From positions 1 through 55,770 of the forward strand of contig CACYRB010000006.1 of assembly GCA_902776685.1 (NCBI GenBank): a DNA stretch of 55,770 bases, in the 5' to 3' direction. Positions 9,386 to 15,699 of the stretch are shown one piece after another. Made by a program: the position numbers and the translations under genes. Numbering within the stretch: the stretch's first letter is position 1; every line of letters starts with the position of its first letter. Source of the stretch: an uncultured Prevotellaceae bacterium (lineage in GTDB: Bacteria > Bacteroidota > Bacteroidia > Bacteroidales > Bacteroidaceae). The notes under the pieces are model-generated. The model saw only the letters and a program-made list of their open reading frames with translations, was not told the origin of the DNA and ran no database searches.

Positions 9386-11550
9386 TTATCAAGGAAATCC
9401 GAATCAAAAATTTCCGTAGTTACTACGGAGATAATAATATATTTGAGTTTTCAGACGGCCTAACTCTTATTCTCGGAGATAATGGCGATGGTAAGACAAC
9501 TTTCTTTGATGCTCTACAATGGTTGTTCAATACAACTATTGATAAGGGCAATGTTGACCACATGTCGGAAATGCGAAAGTCAAAGATGGAAATTGGCGAA
9601 AAAGATGTAGTTTCCGTTGCTATGCTTTTTGAGCACGATGGTGAAAAATCCGTAGAAAAGTCTTTTTCCGTTGAACGTGTTAGCGAAGACTTTTTTAGAG
9701 TCGGTCCACTTGTTTATAGAGGTTATGAAACTTCTGGCTCAGAACGCATTCAAGTGAGTGGAAAGAACCTCATAGACAGATGCTACGATGCCTTTATCCA
9801 AAGATTTAGTATGTTTAAGGGTGAGTCGGAACTTAATGTGTTTGACAATGCCACTGCTTTAAAAGATCTGGTCGACAAATTTTCTGATATAAGAAAGTTC
9901 GATGATCTTGTAGAATATACATCATCTTTTGAGGAGAAAGCAAATTCTGCCTATCTGAAAGAAATGAAGTCTGACAGGAAGGTTGCAGGTGAGGCTAAAG
10001 CATTAGAATTGCAGATAAATCGTCTTGCCGAGGAAATTTCAACTAAAAAGAAGGATATTAGAGATAAAACGACATCGTTGGAGGTGTTTTCTAAAAGGCT
10101 GGGGGAACTTGAAGAGAATCAGGAAACATCTGAAAGATATAAAGACATCCAAAGTAGGTTAAAGAGTAAGGAAGAAAAGCGTAGGAAATTAAAAGCCCAA
10201 ATAAGTTATATCGATTATAATCACGCACTTCTTGATAGAATGTGGGTCCTTTGCGCTTTCCCAGATGTTTTACTAGAGTTCAAACAAAAATGCTCTGCAC
10301 TCAGTAGGGAAAAGAGAAAGCAGGAAAAGGATTATGAGCGTCAAAAAGCTATTGAAATAGGGAAATTGGAAGCAGTCAAGGAAATGCAAGGTGCATTGGT
10401 TAATGGTGCGCCTGAACTTCCTTGGTATCTGCCCAATCAGGAAACAATGGAGGAGATGCTGAACGACCATATCTGCAAGGTGTGTGGTCGTCCCGCAGAA
10501 GAAGGGTCGGAGGCATACAACTTTATGTTGCAGAAACTGGAGGAGTATAAGAGACATATTGCACAGGAGGCCGCAAAGAAGAGTCGGAAGGAAGCCATTG
10601 AAGAGAAGGAACTTTTCAAGTTTGGCAACATTGAATCGCTGCATAATCTGAGTATTTCGCTAAGCGGCAGCAACGAGTCGCAGGTTTCTGGGCTTGTCCG
10701 TGAAATTAGTGACCGCATGGGGTTAGTGGAGCGTCTGAACGAGGACCTGAAGGAAGTGGAGCAACAGATACAAGACACGATAGACGAGAAATCGCGCCTG
10801 CTGATTCAGGCTGGAAATGTGTCTGAAGCTATTTTGGAGAAGGATTTCAACGATATCAAAGGACTGTTTGAACAGAAAGGTAGAGCAGAGGTGAGGCTTG
10901 CAGAACTGAATGGTGAGTTGGCACAACTTCTGACAAGGATGGATGGATTGCAGAAACAGATGGATGAGCTGAATCCCGACAGTTCGCAGGTAAAAGTGTA
11001 TCGTGACGTTCACCGTGTCCTTGAAGAGATTGCCAAAGCCTTTGCTTTTGCTAAAAAGGAAAACCTTCGCCGTTTTCTTGCTGAGATGCAAGATAAGGCG
11101 AATGGATATCTGGAACGGTTAAGCGCAAGTGACTTTCATGGAGAAATTCGGCTCAGGCAGACGGCAGACGACTCGACAGAAATCCGCCTGTATAGTTCGA
11201 ACGGTACGGAAATCAAGAAACCGTCTGGCTCACAATTGACGGTAATGTATATATCCGTCCTGTTTGCCATATCCGACTTTACACAAGAAAAACGTGACGA
11301 GGATTATCCTCTTGTGTTTGATGCTGCAACATCATCATTTGGCGATTCCAAGGAAGAAAACTTCTACAATGTGATTGACAATTTGAAAAAACAGTGTATC
11401 ATTGTGACCAAGGATTTCATCACCAAGGGAAGGGTTCGTTTCCCAGAAATTGAAAAGCTGACATGTTGTGTCTATCGTATCAAGAAAGCCGACGGCTTTG
11501 ATTCAAAGAATATGGCAACAGTTCGTACAACAATAGAAAGAATAAAGTAA
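9382..11550 (+). CDS. DndD-like SMC/Rad50-type ATPase
   Basis: This encodes 722 residues. The N-terminus is the classic form (IIKEIRIKNFRSYYG...) with Walker A GDNGDGKTT at about residues 32-40. Two long coiled coils flank a zinc-hook-like CxxC (Cys365 and Cys368, in ICKVCG). The C-terminal half carries the signature-type run KKPSGSQLTVMYISVLFA and a Walker B-like YPLVFDAATSSF. This is the DndD/Rad50 architecture. DndD is the ATPase of the phosphorothioation complex and works with DndC and DndE, possibly by opening or nicking DNA. The gene overlaps the 75-residue gene by 4 bases and is followed within 2 bases by a 190-residue protein. A general recombination ATPase is the alternative, but the context favours DndD. 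Confidence 0.85.
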   Translation: MIIKEIRIKNFRSYYGDNNIFEFSDGLTLILGDNGDGKTTFFDALQWLFNTTIDKGNVDHMSEMRKSKMEIGEKDVVSVAMLFEHDGEKSVEKSFSVERVSEDFFRVGPLVYRGYETSGSERIQVSGKNLIDRCYDAFIQRFSMFKGESELNVFDNATALKDLVDKFSDIRKFDDLVEYTSSFEEKANSAYLKEMKSDRKVAGEAKALELQINRLAEEISTKKKDIRDKTTSLEVFSKRLGELEENQETSERYKDIQSRLKSKEEKRRKLKAQISYIDYNHALLDRMWVLCAFPDVLLEFKQKCSALSREKRKQEKDYERQKAIEIGKLEAVKEMQGALVNGAPELPWYLPNQETMEEMLNDHICKVCGRPAEEGSEAYNFMLQKLEEYKRHIAQEAAKKSRKEAIEEKELFKFGNIESLHNLSISLSGSNESQVSGLVREISDRMGLVERLNEDLKEVEQQIQDTIDEKSRLLIQAGNVSEAILEKDFNDIKGLFEQKGRAEVRLAELNGELAQLLTRMDGLQKQMDELNPDSSQVKVYRDVHRVLEEIAKAFAFAKKENLRRFLAEMQDKANGYLERLSASDFHGEIRLRQTADDSTEIRLYSSNGTEIKKPSGSQLTVMYISVLFAISDFTQEKRDEDYPLVFDAATSSFGDSKEENFYNVIDNLKKQCIIVTKDFITKGRVRFPEIEKLTCCVYRIKKADGFDSKNMATVRTTIERIK

Positions 11551-11551
11551 T

Positions 11552-12124
11552 ATGGAATCATTATATGAACTTTGGGGCAAGCGTAATCCCGAATGGGAAG
11601 AGCGTTACCAAGACTCCGTGATAAGCGTGTTCTCAGACTACGGAAGGGGAGTGAACCAGTATCAGGAAGTAAGAGGTAAGATATATGGTGCAGGCTATGA
11701 GGTGTTCATCTTGGCTTTTTTTATAGGTCTGTACAGTAACAAAACCAAGCCATTGATAGAAGATAAGGCAAAAAGGAAACATTTCGGTTGGGCCATTTCC
11801 AATTGGGGAACAGGAGAATCACGCCTTGGCCGAACACAATATCCACGCTTGCGAGAATATATGTTCGCTGCATTAATAGCCCGAACGGATATAGACTTCA
11901 TAGCGCTAGATAAAGGCGAAATCACCCAGCGAAAGGTTGTGGATGACCTCATTACAAAAATGGAGGAATATGCCAACTATGGCTTTGACTATATTCAAGA
12001 GAAATTGGAAGATAATCCAAATTTCTTCTTCAAAGAGACGGCTTTTTTGAGAGTATTCCTCGGGTTCCTAGACAAAGAGGAAGATACAGAAGATTTTGAT
12101 GATGTACCTGAATCGTTGGATTGA
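11552..12124 (+). CDS. Unknown protein in the usual DndE position (190 aa)
   Basis: In dnd operons the gene after dndD is normally dndE. Here it is a 190-residue protein without clear DndE similarity. The middle part (VFILAFFIGLYSNKTKPL, then an invariant-looking FGWAISNWG) recalls in outline the small Dnd-associated family called protein 4, but I am not certain. It is mostly helical and ends in an acidic tail (DKEEDTEDFDDVPE). It starts 2 bases after the DndD-like gene and overlaps the next frame at its end. It may replace DndE or link modification to restriction; both are inference. Confidence 0.65.
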   Translation: MESLYELWGKRNPEWEERYQDSVISVFSDYGRGVNQYQEVRGKIYGAGYEVFILAFFIGLYSNKTKPLIEDKAKRKHFGWAISNWGTGESRLGRTQYPRLREYMFAALIARTDIDFIALDKGEITQRKVVDDLITKMEEYANYGFDYIQEKLEDNPNFFFKETAFLRVFLGFLDKEEDTEDFDDVPESLD

Positions 12125-12126
12125 TT

Positions 12127-12642
12127 ATGAGATATAGAGCTTATAACGCATTTAACAAGGATAAATCATTAGAAATCCTTTTCCGCCCTAATCCCATAAG
12201 GTGGATGGATAACTTTGTGGGTAATGACAATCCTATAAGAGATGTCACGAATTGGTCTTCTGAGATCAAGTATCTTAATGATGGCAAAATCTCTGATGAG
12301 ATTAGAAATATGCCCAAAGACAAAGGTGGATTATATATGTTTTATCTTAAGGGCCCCAATCTGCCATTTGCAGAATATTACATATTGTATATTGGTCGAG
12401 CATTATATACGCCAAGTGAGAATATTTGTAAAAGGGCTATGCACTATCTCAAAGATGAGAGATACATGATTCAAGAAATGTTTGACAATTGGAAGAACGA
12501 TTTGTATTATCGATATTTTCCAGATACGGATAATATTGCTATTGAGAAAAACGAAATTGCATTAATCCGCTCTATTGTCCCTCCGTATAATGAGGACATA
12601 CCAAACAAAATAGAAGAACAACCCAAAGTAAAAGCTTTCTAA
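12127..12642 (+). CDS. GIY-YIG-type nuclease-like protein
   Basis: This encodes about 171 residues. The GIY-YIG motifs can be traced: GLY at 68-70, YIG at 88-90, Arg103 in ICKRAMHY, and Glu143 followed by Asn155 (EIALIRSIVPPYN). Spacing and order match the active site of GIY-YIG endonucleases, although the loop between the two tripeptides is long. ATG 12127 is preferred; a TTG at 12121 in the same frame would overlap the upstream stop. It lies inside the Dnd-like operon, 1 base before the DndB-like gene. It is a plausible second nuclease, perhaps one that cuts modified or unmodified DNA. I know of no standard Dnd system with this gene. Confidence 0.72.
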   Translation: MRYRAYNAFNKDKSLEILFRPNPIRWMDNFVGNDNPIRDVTNWSSEIKYLNDGKISDEIRNMPKDKGGLYMFYLKGPNLPFAEYYILYIGRALYTPSENICKRAMHYLKDERYMIQEMFDNWKNDLYYRYFPDTDNIAIEKNEIALIRSIVPPYNEDIPNKIEEQPKVKAF

Positions 12643-12643
12643 A

Positions 12644-13915
12644 ATGATACTTCCAGCAATAAGAGGTTATATCGGTGAAACCGTTTACTATATTACGAAT
12701 TTGAAATTTAAGGATTTGGCGGTTTTAGTGAATAGACGCAGTTCGGAAGAACTATATAAGTCTGGACTCTTGAAAGAAGCCTTACAGCGTTCTTTAACGG
12801 ACAACTACCTCAAAATAAAAGATTATATATTGAAGCATCATGACCACTTTTTCAATGCAATGGTTCTTGCTGTGTATGATGGTGACCCTCAATGGCGAGA
12901 GGTAAGATATGAGGTGGGTGATGTCATGTATGGGAATGTTGGGTTGTTAGAGTTGAATGGCAATGAACAAATATTTCCGTTGGATGGACAACATAGACTA
13001 GAGGGTATTAAGGCAGCGTTGAAAGAAAGCAAGAAGTATGAAAATGACACAGTTCCGATCATGCTAATCGGACATGAGAATTCCTCAACGGGAATGGCCA
13101 AGTCACGAAGGATCTTCTCTATACTTAACAGATACGCCAAACCTGTAGGGAAGGGAGATATTATAGCTCTTGATGAAGATGATATAGTTGCTATTGTAAC
13201 ACGATGGTTGTTGGAAAGTCATAAGTTGTTCATTGACAATCGGATAAAGATTAGTAATTCTAAGTCCATCCCAACAACGGACAAAAGTTCATTTACGACC
13301 TTGATGACTCTCTATGACTGCCACGATGAATTGTTCAAGGCATATCACTTAAGGGAGACAGACAAGTTGTTATCAAACGAAAAACTAAAAGATTATAAAA
13401 GGGCACGGCCTGATGATTCAGAGATAAAAGCGTTCTATGACTTCACTAAATCATTTTGGGATGAAATGAGAGATAGTTTTTCTGAACTAAAAGATTTCAT
13501 CAATGACAAAAGTAATGAGCCTGCACTTAAGTATAGACCAGTTGGAGAAGGAGGAAATCTGTTTTTCCGTCCAGTTGGACTTCTGCCGTTTGTCTCTGCT
13601 GTTAGTCAAATTATGACAACTCAAAAGAATTTTGATTACAAAACCATAATAAATAATTATGCATCATTCCTTGATAGGAATGTCTCATCAGATTATTGGG
13701 CTAAGATACTTTGGGATACTTCTTCAAAGAAGATGTTGGTTAGAAATGGTAGTATTACCAAATATTTGTTGATAGAAATGTATTCTTCTGATATTCTGGC
13801 ACCAAAAGACAGAAATAAAATGGTTGAGCGTTTCGTACAATTATTTGGATTAGCAAATAAAAACGAGGCTGAGGAGCAGATAAGACTTCGGTATAATAAT
13901 AGAATAGCGCAATAA
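12644..13915 (+). CDS. DndB-like DGQHR-domain protein
   Basis: This encodes 423 residues with the hallmark DGQHR at residues 114-118 (context FPLDGQHRLEG). The family includes DndB, known as a repressor of dnd operons and a modulator of modification, and other defence-linked DGQHR proteins. A sequence of fold-typical runs follows (RIFSILNRYAKPV near 155). Here it comes last in the operon, whereas dndB usually precedes dndC. It starts 1 base after the nuclease gene stop. The likely role is control of modification or recognition of target sites. No HTH is visible, so direct promoter repression would need another surface. Confidence 0.82.
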   Translation: MILPAIRGYIGETVYYITNLKFKDLAVLVNRRSSEELYKSGLLKEALQRSLTDNYLKIKDYILKHHDHFFNAMVLAVYDGDPQWREVRYEVGDVMYGNVGLLELNGNEQIFPLDGQHRLEGIKAALKESKKYENDTVPIMLIGHENSSTGMAKSRRIFSILNRYAKPVGKGDIIALDEDDIVAIVTRWLLESHKLFIDNRIKISNSKSIPTTDKSSFTTLMTLYDCHDELFKAYHLRETDKLLSNEKLKDYKRARPDDSEIKAFYDFTKSFWDEMRDSFSELKDFINDKSNEPALKYRPVGEGGNLFFRPVGLLPFVSAVSQIMTTQKNFDYKTIINNYASFLDRNVSSDYWAKILWDTSSKKMLVRNGSITKYLLIEMYSSDILAPKDRNKMVERFVQLFGLANKNEAEEQIRLRYNNRIAQ

Positions 13916-13935
13916 TTACAATAAAGTTGACAATA

Positions 13936-14073
13936 ATGGATACAATTAAGTTTCTTGAAAATATTGGTATTGATGGACATATTGCTATAATGCACAATTG
14001 CCTAGAAACTGTTTGTAATGGGTTATTCCATTTATACTGCAAAGTTCTCACATTTGAGTTGCTTGTGTTATGA
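13936..14073 (+). CDS. Possible 45-residue small protein
   Basis: An ATG 20 bases after the DndB-like stop opens 45 codons (starting MDTIKFLENIGIDGHIAIMH, ending FELLVL). It is followed by 32 bases before the AbiH gene. It may be a real small protein, or the remnant of a longer gene, since the first 20 residues look like the beginning of a soluble domain. No family is recognised and no clear ribosome site is seen. Confidence 0.35.
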   Translation: MDTIKFLENIGIDGHIAIMHNCLETVCNGLFHLYCKVLTFELLVL

Positions 14074-14105
14074 GCCGTCTAAATTGAAGTAAAAAGCCAT
14101 GTAAG

Positions 14106-14999
14106 ATGAACCAGAAATCACTATTTCCAGCAATCGATGTGGAGAACAAGCATACGCTTTTCATTATTGGCAACGGGTTTGATATAACACATGAAATAAA
14201 GTCGCAGTATAGCGATTTTGCGGAGTGGGTGCGACAGCATGGCCATAACCGCCTTGAACAGATGATGGAGACTTTCTTTAGTAACTATAGGGACTTTTGG
14301 GGGGACATAGAGAGAGCCCTGGGGGAATATGACGAAGAAGATATAGTGGACTGGTGTAGTCCTGACGAAGGTATTGACTATGATCACCCGACTCGCTCAG
14401 TGGCAGCCATTGAAGATGGCCCCGATTGGTTGTTTAAGCCAATCTTGGATGAATTCTTAGAGACGTTCAATCAATGGGTGGAAAGTATTGACGTGAACGA
14501 GGCAAAGGCAAAGTTTGATTTGTCAGCTGAAAGTTGCTATCTGACCTTTAACTACACTGAGACCTTGGAAAAAGTCTATAACATACCTCAAAAGAATATC
14601 CTCCATATCCACGGATCAAGGCTGAAACATGATAACTATATCATTGGTCACAATCAGCCACGCGACCCCAACGATGCATATGAGGACGAAACAGAACTTG
14701 TCTTCAAGCAAGATACATGGAACAAAGTTATAGCATGGATGAATGAATTGGTAAAAGATACCAATGGCATAATAAAGGACAACCAAGCCTTCTTCAATTC
14801 ACTTGGTGGTATTACTAAAGTGGTTGTTATTGGACATTCTTTCTGTCCAGTAGATTACCCATATATGATAGAAGTTGTGCAGCAGACAGGAACGAATGTC
14901 CCATGGACAATATCATATCACACCAAAAATGATGAAAAACGAATAACAGACTTCATTGCTCATACTGGGTTGCAGAATTGTAGAATATTTAAGTTATAA
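14106..14999 (+). CDS. AbiH-family abortive infection protein
   Basis: This encodes 297 residues with the AbiH signature: IIGNGFDITHEI near residue 20, the SDFAEW run after it, YLTFNYTETLEKVY near 145, ILHIHG near 163, IIGHNQ and, near the end, VVVIGHSFCPVDYPYM. AbiH was first described in Lactococcus as an abortive-infection phage-resistance gene; its mechanism is not settled. A nucleotide-binding fold related to SIR2 has been suggested. It follows the Dnd-like operon after a 190-base gap, so it may have its own promoter and act independently. It is intact and completes the defence cargo next to the tRNA gene. Confidence 0.88.
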   Translation: MNQKSLFPAIDVENKHTLFIIGNGFDITHEIKSQYSDFAEWVRQHGHNRLEQMMETFFSNYRDFWGDIERALGEYDEEDIVDWCSPDEGIDYDHPTRSVAAIEDGPDWLFKPILDEFLETFNQWVESIDVNEAKAKFDLSAESCYLTFNYTETLEKVYNIPQKNILHIHGSRLKHDNYIIGHNQPRDPNDAYEDETELVFKQDTWNKVIAWMNELVKDTNGIIKDNQAFFNSLGGITKVVVIGHSFCPVDYPYMIEVVQQTGTNVPWTISYHTKNDEKRITDFIAHTGLQNCRIFKL

Positions 15000-15093
15000 G
15001 CAAGCAGTGTTACAAGTACAGAGTATGTTCGTCCTTATTCAAAAGTAACTTTCTAGTATTACTGATATTACTGAATAATATGCAAAAAAATGG

Positions 15094-15204
15094 TTTGCGA
15101 ACAAAAATAATGGGATTTGCGAACAAAATGAGTGAATCAATTATTGCAGAAAGATTATATTGGTGTTCACGAAATGCAATTTTGTTCGCAAATTGTTCGC
15201 AAAA
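15094..15204. repeat. Four copies of a 12-13 bp sequence, two direct and two inverted, beside the tRNA
   Basis: TTTGCGAACAAAA occurs at 15094-15106 and 15116-15128, 22 bases apart. The inverse, TTTTGTTCGCAAA, is at 15180-15192, followed directly by TTGTTCGCAAAA at 15193-15204. They fill the gap between the AbiH gene and the tRNA 3' end. Arm-type binding sites of tyrosine recombinases have this layout, so this may be a relic attachment region of an integrated element. A protein-binding site of another kind is the alternative. Confidence 0.7.
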
Positions 15205-15239
15205 CAAAGAAAAAGGAGTTACATTTTTGATGTAACTCC
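15205..15239 (-). terminator. Rho-independent terminator after the tRNA
   Basis: On the minus strand GGAGTTACA (complement of 15231-15239) pairs with TGTAACTCC (complement of 15215-15223) around a 7-base loop, and TTTTTCTTTG follows. It lies 13 bases past the tRNA 3' end and fits as its terminator. Confidence 0.8.
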
Positions 15240-15252
15240 CTGATTTTCAGTG

Positions 15253-15326
15253 TGGACCAGCCAGGGCTTGAACCTGGGACCTCCAGATTATGAGTCTGTT
15301 GCTCTAACCAACTGAGCTACAAGTCC
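15253..15326 (-). tRNA. tRNA with CAT anticodon (Met, or Ile2)
   Basis: The minus strand folds as a full 74-base tRNA. The acceptor starts GGACTTG, the D arm is GCTCAGTTGGTTAGAGC, the anticodon loop is CTCATAA with anticodon CAT, and the T arm contains GGTTCAAGCC. The 3' end is GGTCCA, with A as the discriminator; CCA is not encoded. It lacks the initiator mismatch hallmarks I would look for, so it is probably elongator tRNA-Met or the Ile-CAU isoacceptor. The 3' end points toward the defence island, the usual arrangement when an element has integrated in a tRNA gene. Confidence 0.93.
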
Positions 15327-15471
15327 GTGAAAATCAAGAAGGATGTTTTTTATCCTTTAATCACAATCCTTTGGGGATTTCTTAATTATAGTTTCCCTGC
15401 GGGTTCGTTTATTGCAGTCTCCATCGGAGGGATTTGTACAGTCCCTGTAGAGCCTGCGCGATTTTCGGGTG

Positions 15472-15503
15472 CAAAGTTACTGCGTTTTGGGCAAATATGC
15501 AAA
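15472..15503 (-). promoter_or_regulatory. Promoter for the tRNA transcript
   Basis: On the minus strand TTTG (15500-15503) is followed after 20 bases by TAACTTTG (15472-15479), a full match to the Bacteroidetes pattern. It would drive the tRNA 146 bases downstream. It is back to back with the box at 15543 that faces the ATPase. Confidence 0.65.
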
Positions 15504-15542
15504 TATTTTATGTAAAAAAGATGATTATTTATGGAAAAACCG

Positions 15543-15695
15543 TAACTTTGCACGGCAAAAAAAATGCAGTTGACTACTGCTTGCAGTCAACTTAAAATAT
15601 AAAACAATGGCTACGTCTGGCTTTATGTCTTTAAGGCATGAAACTACGACAAAGTTTGTAATAACGTCTACAAGACATAAAACAACTCTACGAAC
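15543..15695 (+). promoter_or_regulatory. -7 box and structured leader of the P-type ATPase
   Basis: TAACTTTG at 15543-15550 is a good -7 box without a clear -33. The leader then holds two strong inverted repeats. GTTGACT...AGTCAAC forms a hairpin near 15569-15591. TTTATGTCTT pairs perfectly over 10 bases with AAGACATAAA, enclosing about 40 bases that hold a smaller AAACT/AGTTT hairpin. No known riboswitch class fits. A regulatory leader RNA is possible. Confidence 0.5.
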
Positions 15696-15699
15696 GTGA
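15607..15699 (+). CDS. Possible 30-codon leader peptide upstream of the P-type ATPase
   Basis: ATG 15607 opens 30 codons, rich in Thr, Arg and Lys (MATSGFMSLRHETTTKFVIT...), and ends with TGA at 15697-15699. That TGA overlaps the GTG start of the ATPase (15696-15698), a layout suited to translational coupling. The frame runs through the 10 bp inverted repeat described for the leader, so ribosome movement could change the fold. It may equally be chance. Confidence 0.3.
   Translation: MATSGFMSLRHETTTKFVITSTRHKTTLRT

Noticed and set aside
15327-15515. 62-codon frame between the tRNA and the ATPase
   Set aside because: It overlaps the minus-strand tRNA promoter and has no recognisable features.
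15543-15695. Known riboswitch (for example yybP-ykoY) upstream of the ATPase
   Set aside because: The conserved core bases are not present.
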